From positions 1-58,442 of the forward strand of contig CAIQWB010000017.1 of the NCBI GenBank assembly GCA_903875465.1: a stretch of DNA of 58,442 bases, given 5' to 3'. The notes under the pieces are model-generated. The model was given only the letters and a program-made list of their open reading frames with translations, made no database searches and was not told the DNA's origin. Each line of letters starts with the position of its first letter. Within the stretch, counting starts at the first letter, position 1. Source of the stretch: an uncultured Verrucomicrobia subdivision 3 bacterium. GTDB taxonomy: Bacteria; Verrucomicrobiota; Verrucomicrobiia; Limisphaerales; UBA11358. Shown here in pieces: positions 52,007 through 58,442 of this stretch. A program made the position numbers and the translations under genes.

Positions 52007-52662
52007 TGCGTTACATTCTTTCCATTGCGTTGGTTGTGCTGGCACTGCCTGTGCTGCTGTTTGGTCTGGCTGGAGTGCAAGGCCGGATTTCGCGGGTGCC
52101 GCCAATCGAGGTGTTTCCCGACATGGACCGGCAGGCCAAGTTGCGCCCGCAGGAACCTAATCACTTTTTTGCCAACGGCACCAGCTCGCAGCTGTCTCCC
52201 GCTGGCACTGTGGCCCGGAGTGAGGCCCTGCAAACAACGGCCGGTGCCGTTTATCGCTTTGAAGATGCCCCGGTGAATTCCGGTATGATTACTGGCACGA
52301 CCAATTTTGTCGCGCTAAATCCCTTGCCCGTGGATGAACACTTGTTGCTGCGGGGACGTGAGCGTTTTGACATTTATTGTGCGCCCTGCCATGGCCGCAT
52401 TGGAGATGGCAACGGGATTACCAAAAAACTGGGTGTCATGCCAGCCGTGGCCAATTTGCATGATCAACGGATCGTCGCAATGGCCGATGGCGAATTATTT
52501 TACACAATTACCCACGGTAAAGGCTTGATGGGCGCTTATGGCCCGCTGATGCCGGTGGAAGATCGCTGGGCCGTCGTGGCCTATCTACGCGCCTTGCAAT
52601 TAAGCTGGCTGGGGTCATCCGACGATCTGCCGGTGGATCAACAAGCCGCTTTTAAGAAATAA
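52006..52662 (+). CDS. actE: Alternative complex III subunit ActE, monoheme cytochrome c
   Basis: A 218-residue cytochrome with one N-terminal hydrophobic stretch (about 1-26) and a single heme motif CAPCHGRIGDGNG (about 126-138). Methionines in GLMGAYGPLMPVEDRW (about 172-187) provide the distal ligand. In characterised complexes ActE is often a lipoprotein; here no lipobox cysteine follows the hydrophobic segment (LAGVQGRIS), so it is probably anchored by an uncleaved helix or released. It follows actD without a gap. Confidence 0.92.
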   Translation: MRYILSIALVVLALPVLLFGLAGVQGRISRVPPIEVFPDMDRQAKLRPQEPNHFFANGTSSQLSPAGTVARSEALQTTAGAVYRFEDAPVNSGMITGTTNFVALNPLPVDEHLLLRGRERFDIYCAPCHGRIGDGNGITKKLGVMPAVANLHDQRIVAMADGELFYTITHGKGLMGAYGPLMPVEDRWAVVAYLRALQLSWLGSSDDLPVDQQAAFKK

Positions 52663-52664
52663 CC

Positions 52665-53903
52665 ATGAGTTCGCACAACGATTCAACTCATTTGCCGCCG
52701 CCACTGGATTTATCCGGCTGGGCCAAGTTGCCCACCCTGGCCATGGTCATCGGGGGAATACTTTCCGTGATTGGCCTGATCGCCAGTCCCTCAGTTGCGG
52801 AATTTGGCTTTTCCTGGCTCCTGGCATTCGTATTTTTCTTCACCATTGCCATGGGGGCGCTATTCTTGGTGCTGGTCCATCATTTGACGAGCGCAGGCTG
52901 GTCGGTGCCCATCCGCCGGGTTTGCGAGCATCTGGCCTCGTTGCTGTTTCCCTGGCTCGCCATTTTGTTCCTTCCCGTTGGTATTTTGGGGAATAGCATC
53001 TATTCATGGATGCGGGTGGCCCATCCGGAAACCAACAACCTGATTGTGGCCAAGGCCCCAATTTTTACCATTCCTGGCTTTTGGATCGCTTCGGCAGTTT
53101 TCTTTGGCATTTGGTGGTTGTTGACCTCGAGATTGTTGTATTGGTCTCTGCGTCAAGATGTGACGGGAACCGCCGAATGCACTCATAAACTAAGGTTTCA
53201 TTCGGGCTGGGGCATTGTGGCTTTTGCCATTACTCTCACCACCGCCGCTGTCTTGTGGGTTTCGGCCTTGCAATATCAATGGTACTCGGCCATGTACGGG
53301 GTCTACTTCTTTGCCAGTTCGACTTGGGTCACGCTGGCCACCATATACGTTTTGACGGTGATTTTGCAACGCCAGCGACTGTTGGATGGTTTGCTCAATT
53401 ACAATCAGTTTTACTTTTTGGGCGTTCTGTTCTTTGGCTTTACGGTTTTTCAGGCTTACATCGAATTTGCGCAATATTTTGTGGTTTGGAATGCCAACGT
53501 ACCCACCGAAACTTTTTACTATATCATCCGCGAGAATGGCAATTGGTGGGGCTTGAGCCTGATCCTGATATTCGGTCATTTTTTGGTGCCGTTTTTCATC
53601 ATGCTGCCGGTGAGTGTTAAGAGCAATTTTAAGGTGATACTACCAGTGTGCGTGGCCGCTTGGTTTACCCATGTGCTGGATTTGGCCTATAACATTTTTC
53701 CGGCCTTGCACCAGAATGGCTATCCCTTGCAGTGGATCTGGCTGCCAATTGGTTGCTTGCTCTTCCAAGGTGGTTTGCTGACCCGTGTGTTCTTGCGCAA
53801 ATTTCAAAGTCATCCGCCTTATCCCACGAAAGACCCATTCATTTTAGATGCCATGGGGCAGCCGTTTGCTGATGTGGAACCGGTAGAAGGAGTGAACCAA
53901 TGA
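52665..53903 (+). CDS. actF: Alternative complex III subunit ActF (second NrfD-like membrane protein)
   Basis: A 412-residue membrane protein with about ten spans, homologous in layout to ActC: HHLTSAGWSVPIRRVCEHLA (about 66-85), a pair of long helices with YNQFYFLGVLFFGFTVFQAY (about 245-264), and FGHFLVPFFIMLP (about 303-315). It is the 'quinol:cytochrome c oxidoreductase subunit 2' type. It begins 2 bp after actE and its TGA overlaps the ATG of the next small gene. Role: membrane part of the complex, possibly proton conduction. Confidence 0.92.
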   Translation: MSSHNDSTHLPPPLDLSGWAKLPTLAMVIGGILSVIGLIASPSVAEFGFSWLLAFVFFFTIAMGALFLVLVHHLTSAGWSVPIRRVCEHLASLLFPWLAILFLPVGILGNSIYSWMRVAHPETNNLIVAKAPIFTIPGFWIASAVFFGIWWLLTSRLLYWSLRQDVTGTAECTHKLRFHSGWGIVAFAITLTTAAVLWVSALQYQWYSAMYGVYFFASSTWVTLATIYVLTVILQRQRLLDGLLNYNQFYFLGVLFFGFTVFQAYIEFAQYFVVWNANVPTETFYYIIRENGNWWGLSLILIFGHFLVPFFIMLPVSVKSNFKVILPVCVAAWFTHVLDLAYNIFPALHQNGYPLQWIWLPIGCLLFQGGLLTRVFLRKFQSHPPYPTKDPFILDAMGQPFADVEPVEGVNQ

Positions 53904-54280
53904 GCAACGTCCTGCAACCGCCCTTTGTCAATCGTGCCTCGGGTGCGGCCCTGTCTTTTCTGACGGTCACCGTACTCTTGGTGTTCATCACCCTCGGAGC
54001 CAGATTTTTGGTGGAAACCCCGGCAATCGATACGGATCGTGCGACCGCCCGTTCCAAGGGCCTGTCCGAAATTCGGGCCAGCGAAGAAACCGCCTTACAC
54101 ACGGCTGCTTGGATTGATCAGGATCATGGGGTCGTGCGTTTGCCGGTGGACTTGGCCATTCAACTTACCGCTCAAAAATGGCAAAACCCGGAGCAAGCCC
54201 GCGCTGAATTAATCTCGCGCGGTGTGAAAGCCGCCGCACCACTGCCCAAGACGGCTCCCAAACCCAGTGCTTTTGAATGA
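53900..54280 (+). CDS. Small membrane-anchored protein linking ACIII and cbb3-like genes
   Basis: A 126-residue protein with one membrane span (about 17-36) and a periplasmic domain with RATARSKGLSEIRASEETAL (about 50-69) and HGVVRLPVDLAIQLTA (about 79-94). The segment 'W.D...GVVRlPvd.Ai.L' recurs in small proteins beside cytochrome and SCO genes in several phyla, so this is a real family although I cannot name it. Both ends overlap neighbouring genes by 4 bp, so it is translationally coupled to actF and the ccoN-like gene. It could be an assembly factor or a small subunit joining the two complexes. Confidence 0.75.
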   Translation: MSNVLQPPFVNRASGAALSFLTVTVLLVFITLGARFLVETPAIDTDRATARSKGLSEIRASEETALHTAAWIDQDHGVVRLPVDLAIQLTAQKWQNPEQARAELISRGVKAAAPLPKTAPKPSAFE

Positions 54281-55698
54281 CCGCGAACGAAACAATACAT
54301 CCGACCGCGACGGCGACAGAGATTGATGCCTCGTGCAAGCTGCCTTTGCTGGCACTGCTCGTGGGGGCATCGGTCTGGCTGGTGATCGGCTCGGTGATGG
54401 CGATGATTGCTGCCATCAAATTTCACGCCCCGGATTTTCTAGGAGCCTGTCCGTTACTCACCTATGGCCGCGTGGCCGCCGCGGCAAATGATGCCTTGGT
54501 GTATGGGTTCTGTCTGCCGGCTAGTCTGGCGGTGATTATCTGGGTTTTTGCCCGTTTGAGTCAGACGGTTTACGCGCTGCCCTTGGTGCCGGTGGTGGCC
54601 GCACACATTTGGCATTTAGGTGTGTTTGTCGGTATCGTCAGCATTTTGCTGGGCAACAGCACTGGTTTTGCCTGGTTGGAATTTCCCCGCGGTGGTTCCA
54701 TCCTAATCCTGGTGGCGTTTGTGTTGATTGCCATACCCACCGCCGCGACATTCGGTTTTCGCCGCGATCGCACCTTGTACCCGTCTCATTGGTTTTTGCT
54801 GGCCGCCCTGCTGTGGTTTCCCTGGAGCTATGCCTCAGCCAATATTTTCCTTGTTGCCATGCCAGTTCGCGGGGTGGCGCAGGGGGTGATTGATATTTGG
54901 TTTGGAAATAATTTGCTATTTGTCTGGTTCTCGCTGGTGGGGCTAGGGGTTGCTTTTTATTTTCTGCCCAAGCTGACTGGACGGCCACTTTATAGCTACT
55001 TCTATGCCCAGTATGTTTTTTGGACTCTGGTGCTGTTTGGAACTTGGTGTGGAATTCCGGCCGGTTCTCCGTTTCCCGCGTGGATACCCGCTTTAAGCAA
55101 CCTGGCTGGTTGGTTATTAATTGTTCCGGTTTTGGGCGTGCTTGTTATGACGGTCAAAACCCTGGGGGGAGCCCCAGTCACCACATCCTCGGCGGAGACC
55201 CTTCCTTACTTCAAAGTTGGTTTGGTTGCTTTTATTGTTTCCGGCATCGCTCTCCACTTGGTTGCTCATAATGAACAATTGGCACGCATCACCGAATTTA
55301 CCTGGTTCGGCCAGGCGCAAGTGCAATTGCAAATTTTTGGCTTCCTCGGAATGATTTTATTCGGGGCGCTTTATTATATCCTGCCCCGTGCGTTAGGCTT
55401 TGATTTTCTCTTTCCCAAATTCACCCGGGCGCACTTTTGGTTTAACTTGCTAGGTTCAGTTGGGTTGGTCATTCCCTTAGCCATTGCTGGTTATGCACAA
55501 GGCTCCCACGCCTATAATTTAGACGCCGCACTGCCTGCCTTGCGGTTTAGTTCAATGGGATTGCTTTTGATTCTTGTTGGCAATCTTTTTTTCGCCGTCA
55601 ATCTGCTCGCCATGTTTTTGAGTTGGAAAATTACTTTGGTGAAATCGATTTTTAGCGCGGTGACCTCGCCACTCACAGCAGTGGAGGTGAAATCATGA
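54277..55698 (+). CDS. cbb3 oxidase subunit I-like (CcoN-like) protein lacking all cofactor histidines
   Basis: A 473-residue, roughly 12-span membrane protein that aligns with CcoN: YGRVAAAANDALVYGF (63-78) with TFGRLRPLHTNAVIYGF-type text, IWFGNN (207-212) with WWYGHN, LPKLTGRPLYSYF with VPKQAGRPVYSYR, TWCGIPAG (256-263) with MWAGPHH, and AQVQLQIFGF (347-356) with GHVHAGALGW. At every cofactor position the histidine is gone: Ala70 and Gln350 (low-spin heme b), Asn211, Pro261 and Ala262 (CuB) and Gln348 (heme b3). The cross-linked Tyr is also absent (Gly255). The protein therefore should bind no heme or copper. No frameshift or stop is present and overlaps with both neighbours are intact, so it is a conserved gene rather than decay. 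Confidence 0.88.
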   Translation: MTANETIHPTATATEIDASCKLPLLALLVGASVWLVIGSVMAMIAAIKFHAPDFLGACPLLTYGRVAAAANDALVYGFCLPASLAVIIWVFARLSQTVYALPLVPVVAAHIWHLGVFVGIVSILLGNSTGFAWLEFPRGGSILILVAFVLIAIPTAATFGFRRDRTLYPSHWFLLAALLWFPWSYASANIFLVAMPVRGVAQGVIDIWFGNNLLFVWFSLVGLGVAFYFLPKLTGRPLYSYFYAQYVFWTLVLFGTWCGIPAGSPFPAWIPALSNLAGWLLIVPVLGVLVMTVKTLGGAPVTTSSAETLPYFKVGLVAFIVSGIALHLVAHNEQLARITEFTWFGQAQVQLQIFGFLGMILFGALYYILPRALGFDFLFPKFTRAHFWFNLLGSVGLVIPLAIAGYAQGSHAYNLDAALPALRFSSMGLLLILVGNLFFAVNLLAMFLSWKITLVKSIFSAVTSPLTAVEVKS

Positions 55699-56489
55699 AA
55701 ACCGGACTTCCTGTAATCTTTGCAGTAGTGCTGGGCCTGGGAGGCTCGACGGTTGGTTTTGTCCTGGCCCCGGCCGTGCAGTTGGGCAGTGTGAAACAAA
55801 CCACCGTATTGAATTCCACAGATCTGTATCCGCCCCAGCGAATTGGTGACGCGACCCTCGGTTTGCAAGTATACCGGGCCAACGGCTGTGCCGCCTGTCA
55901 TACCCAACAAGTGCGCCAGGAAGGTGTCGCCTGCGATGTCGGTTTGACGGGCCCCGGCAAAAATCCCCAGGCGTTGAGTAATTTGCTCAGCACTCTGACG
56001 TTGACCCATTTGACCAAGGAGGCCGCAGATACGGTGGCCGATCAACTCACCGCCGCCGGCGGCAAAGTCGAGACGCATATTGTGCCTGCAGGGGCTGATT
56101 TGGACCGGGGTTGGGGCGTTCGCCACAGCGTGGCGGAAGATTACCTGTATGATTATCCGGTGCAGTTGGGCAACTTGCGCGCCGGACCTGATCTGGCGAA
56201 TATTGGGGTGCGGTCGCCGGATGCCAATTGGCATTTATTACATCTTTATGCTCCCACAAGTGCAGTGAGTAACTCGAAGATGCCATCGTTTAAATATTTG
56301 TTTCATTTGCAAAAGGCTGGTTCCACTCCTTCGCCTGAAGCATTAAACGTTCCTTCCAGTTTTGCCGCGCCGGCAGGTTACGAAGTCGTGCCCTCGCCGG
56401 AGGCCCGGCAGCTCGTGGCCTATTTATTGAGCCTGCGCGCGAACCAACCCGTTTATGACGCGCCGTTCACCCCGCCCGCCAAACCATGA
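55695..56489 (+). CDS. CcoO-like membrane-anchored monoheme cytochrome c
   Basis: A 264-residue protein with an N-terminal anchor (about 5-27) and a CcoO-like domain: YRANGCAACHTQQVRQEG (heme c at about 71-75), then DYLYDYPVQLGNLRAGPDLA (about 152-171) and WHLLHLYAP (about 182), ending in the distal Met of SKMPSFKYLF (about 195). An insertion of about 60 residues lies between the heme motif and the YDYP block, longer than in proteobacterial CcoO. The start overlaps the stop of the ccoN-like gene. It keeps all features needed for electron transfer, unlike its partner subunit. Confidence 0.85.
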   Translation: MKTGLPVIFAVVLGLGGSTVGFVLAPAVQLGSVKQTTVLNSTDLYPPQRIGDATLGLQVYRANGCAACHTQQVRQEGVACDVGLTGPGKNPQALSNLLSTLTLTHLTKEAADTVADQLTAAGGKVETHIVPAGADLDRGWGVRHSVAEDYLYDYPVQLGNLRAGPDLANIGVRSPDANWHLLHLYAPTSAVSNSKMPSFKYLFHLQKAGSTPSPEALNVPSSFAAPAGYEVVPSPEARQLVAYLLSLRANQPVYDAPFTPPAKP

Positions 56490-57097
56490 GCGACGAAATT
56501 AAATCATCCCTGCCCACGCCACCTGCCGATCCCCAACCGGGAGCAGTGCAGTCAAACCTGCCCATTTGGATTGTGGTGTTGACCCTCATTTTGGTTTTTA
56601 TTGGGGGCTTGTATTTTGATCAGCACGGTGGCTGGTTCAAGGCTCAAGTTTATGGTCCTTACGCTTCGGCGGATCAGCTGGAATTGTATCAACCTAAGTC
56701 CGGCGCCGCAGCTGCCCTAGCCCATGGCAAGGTAGTTTACGAACAAGTCTGTGGCCTCTGTCATGGTGTTGATGGTTTGGGCAAACCCGGACAGGCTCCG
56801 CCGCTCGCCGGTTCTGAGTGGGTGACCAGTGCTGGCTTTAACCGTCTGGCGCACATTCCCTTGGTGGGTGTTAATGGCGGCATCAAAGTGCAAGGCAAGG
56901 ACTGGAACATGGCCATGGCAGCCATGGGCGCGGCTTTGCCGGATGCTGATTTGGCTTCAGTGCTGACCTACATTCGCAGTTCTTGGGGAAACAAGGCCAG
57001 TGAGGTGACCGGTGACGATATCCACAGGATTCGCGGAACGCTCGGCACCCATCCCGCGCCCATGAGTGGCGACCAGATGTCGGCCATGCCGGAGTAG
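56486..57097 (+). CDS. CcoP-like monoheme cytochrome c
   Basis: A 203-residue protein with one membrane span (about 25-43) and a single class I cytochrome domain, heme motif CGLCHGVDGLG at about 89-99 and a Met-rich stretch with WNMAMAAMG (about 138-146) providing the distal ligand. Typical CcoP has two c-type hemes and an N-terminal YDGI-type anchor; here one heme domain is lacking. Overlaps the preceding ccoO-like gene by 4 bp and ends the respiratory operon. A weak inverted repeat, TTGGC...GCCAA, follows the stop within the next 20 bp. Confidence 0.82.
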   Translation: MSDEIKSSLPTPPADPQPGAVQSNLPIWIVVLTLILVFIGGLYFDQHGGWFKAQVYGPYASADQLELYQPKSGAAAALAHGKVVYEQVCGLCHGVDGLGKPGQAPPLAGSEWVTSAGFNRLAHIPLVGVNGGIKVQGKDWNMAMAAMGAALPDADLASVLTYIRSSWGNKASEVTGDDIHRIRGTLGTHPAPMSGDQMSAMPE

Positions 57098-57182
57098 GTT
57101 TGGCTGGCCGCCAAGGCAAATTTGTTCCCTGTCGATCATTTGATGGTTTACTGCATCATTAGGACGACAGTAATTTTTCCTT

Positions 57183-57890
57183 ATGTGTGGACGCTATTCC
57201 GCCGCAGGCAAATTGTCTGAACTCGCCAAGTTTGTTGATTTTGTACTAAAAGCACCGACCCACATTCCTCGTTACAACATTGCCCCGCGTCAAACCGCTC
57301 CGGTGATCGTTTCGGCGGAAGGCCGTCCTGCCTTAAAATCCATGCGCTGGGGATTGATTCCAGCTTGGGCGGAGGATGAGACGTTTGGCGACAAACTGAT
57401 TAATACCCGCTCGGAAACTGTTTTTACGAAACCCAGTTTTCGCGGCGCAGTCAAGCAACGGCGGTGTTTGATTCCGGCGGATGGCTTTTATGAATGGCAG
57501 CGCCAAACCGGGGATGCGCAACCGTATCGGTTCACTCTTCAGGCCGGCGGCTGGCTTTGCTTCGCCGGGATTTGGGAAACCTGGCGGCGTCCGGCGGTTA
57601 CCGGTGAATTTGATTTTGGCTCCAGTTTTGACCAGCGTCCGGCGGAGTTGGAAACCTTCAGCATTCTCACCACCCAGGCCAATGACGTGGTGGGCCCGGT
57701 TCATGACCGGATGCCGGCGATTTTACCGGTTTGTCACCATGGTGACTGGTTGGACCACGGGCACTTTGATATGAACCTTTTAGCAACCTTGTTGCGGCCT
57801 TATCCTGCCGGAGCAATGCAGGCAGTGCAGGTCTCCAAATGGGTTAACCAGGCGCGTCATGAGGGGCCGGATTGCATTTTACCGGGCTGA
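57183..57890 (+). CDS. SOS response-associated peptidase-like protein (HMCES/YedK family)
   Basis: A 235-residue protein that covalently protects abasic sites in single-stranded DNA. The N-terminus MCGRYS exposes Cys2, the residue that forms the thiazolidine link after Met removal. Further conserved parts are RYNIAPRQTAPVI (about 30-42), MRWGLIPAW (about 54-62), LINTRSETV (about 72-80), CLIPADGFYEWQR (about 94-106, with Glu104) and the active-site His in HDRMPAIL (about 179). Length and all catalytic residues fit the family. It is separated from the respiratory operon by 85 bp and probably has its own promoter; no clear LexA-type box was seen. Confidence 0.93.
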   Translation: MCGRYSAAGKLSELAKFVDFVLKAPTHIPRYNIAPRQTAPVIVSAEGRPALKSMRWGLIPAWAEDETFGDKLINTRSETVFTKPSFRGAVKQRRCLIPADGFYEWQRQTGDAQPYRFTLQAGGWLCFAGIWETWRRPAVTGEFDFGSSFDQRPAELETFSILTTQANDVVGPVHDRMPAILPVCHHGDWLDHGHFDMNLLATLLRPYPAGAMQAVQVSKWVNQARHEGPDCILPG

Positions 57891-58366
57891 GCTTCGCGAG
57901 CGGGGCGGTTGTTTGGGGGGTGGAATTCCCTATTGGGTTATGTGGTCAAACCATGGAGGCGAGGAAGTTTGTTCCTTGGTGGGGGGATTGGCCAGGGCGA
58001 GCAGGGTGAAAAAGGACGGAGCAATTGAAGGTTGTTCTGGAAGGCGGGCGGTGAGGGGGGATTGTAGGGGGCGGGCGGGGCACAGCCTGATTTTTGACCG
58101 GCCGGCCGGCACATCGCAGTTTTTATTTGAAGATTACCACTTGCGAAATCATCCGGGGATCCTCGATATCCCCAGTCCATGTTCCAAACAAGGATACTGT
58201 ATTTCGAGCGGGTTAAACCGGAACGCGAAGGCGAAATTCTCGCAAAACTTTACTTGCATACAAGTGGCTGGTTCTGTTAGCTTAACCTTCCGTTGTCTGA
58301 GTCCAGTCCAGCTGTAATGACAGGGTGGGGCCGATTTAAGCGGCACTCATAGTTTTAATTTTGGTT
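57891..58366. other. 476-bp intergenic region without a supported gene
   Basis: GC-rich first half with runs of G, AT-richer second half. The only structured element seen is the small palindrome ACTTG-CATA-CAAGT at 58252-58265, which contains a TTGCAT that could serve as a -35 box for tRNA-Lys. Open frames crossing the region lack family resemblance and overlap the end of the previous gene. Confidence 0.5.
58252..58282 (+). promoter_or_regulatory. Possible promoter/operator upstream of tRNA-Lys
   Basis: The palindrome ACTTGCATACAAGT (58252-58265) contains TTGCAT as candidate -35, with TTAGCT about 17 bp downstream as a weak -10. It lies roughly 100 bp before the tRNA. The assignment is weak. 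Confidence 0.25.

Positions 58367-58442
<76 letters not shown>

Noticed and set aside
54277-55698. Nitric-oxide reductase (NOR) instead of a CcoN-like protein
   Set aside because: NOR subunits also keep the six histidines for heme b, b3 and FeB; here all are missing, and the flanking genes are CcoO- and CcoP-like.
57859-58317. 152-codon open frame starting inside the HMCES/YedK gene
   Set aside because: Overlaps the end of a well-supported gene, has no domain and crosses G-rich non-coding DNA.

Overview
The window reads as a chromosomal piece of a Verrucomicrobiota bacterium, most likely a Pedosphaera/Limisphaerales-type lineage. This is inferred from gene content: an autotransporter-associated beta-strand repeat protein with a verrucomicrobial-looking C-terminus, a pseudopilin with an H-X9-DG motif, tandem sulfatases, many exported Gfo/Idh and DegT enzymes and ceramidase-like hydrolases, and an alternative complex III operon joined to cbb3-like genes. 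No 16S or other phylogenetic marker is present, so the assignment is an inference.

Layout. 1-5.1 kb (minus strand): copper ATPase ccoI, ccoS and an outer-membrane protein gene form one unit, followed by a TatD-like hydrolase and a small conserved protein. 5.1-5.5 kb: relic of a winged-helix C-terminus from a mobile element, with a cluster of CCGTC repeats. 5.5-9.4 kb: periplasmic beta-propeller histidine kinase and NarL-type response regulator. 9.8-14.9 kb: large secreted beta-helix protein and a pseudopilin. 15.0-37.5 kb (plus strand, tightly packed, many ATGA/GTGA overlaps): amino-sugar island with nagB, nagA, an MFS transporter, an SSS symporter, a GH84-type hexosaminidase, a six-hairpin glycosidase, a predicted TIM-barrel hydrolase, two DegT aminotransferases, two ceramidase-like hydrolases, three Gfo/Idh-type oxidoreductases and a beta-propeller protein. 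37.5-38.6 kb: decayed DNA including an SGNH-hydrolase relic. 38.6-46.0 kb: two sulfatases, an integrase relic, tRNA-Leu, a GH78-like enzyme (minus) and a ROK sugar kinase. 46.2-57.1 kb: actABCDEF, a small membrane protein and a ccoN/ccoO/ccoP-like trio. 57.2-58.4 kb: SOS-associated HMCES/YedK protein and tRNA-Lys.

How the parts fit. The central island looks built to cut, import and catabolise N-acetylhexosamine-containing, probably sulfated, glycans. Sulfatases and GH84/GH78/six-hairpin enzymes would act outside or in the periplasm, MFS and SSS carriers would import, and a ROK kinase, NagA and NagB would convert GlcNAc to fructose-6-phosphate. Two parallel sets of [DegT aminotransferase + ceramidase-like hydrolase + Gfo/Idh oxidoreductase] are not explained by that route and suggest an oxidation/transamination pathway for unusual amino sugars or aminocyclitols.

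The most striking observation is in the respiratory operon. The cbb3 subunit I homologue at 54277-55698 aligns with CcoN around all ligand positions, yet every heme- and copper-ligating histidine is replaced (Ala70, Asn211, Pro261, Ala262, Gln348, Gln350). Its partner subunits keep their c-type heme motifs. It cannot be a normal oxygen reductase and may be a structural or electron-transfer module tied to alternative complex III.
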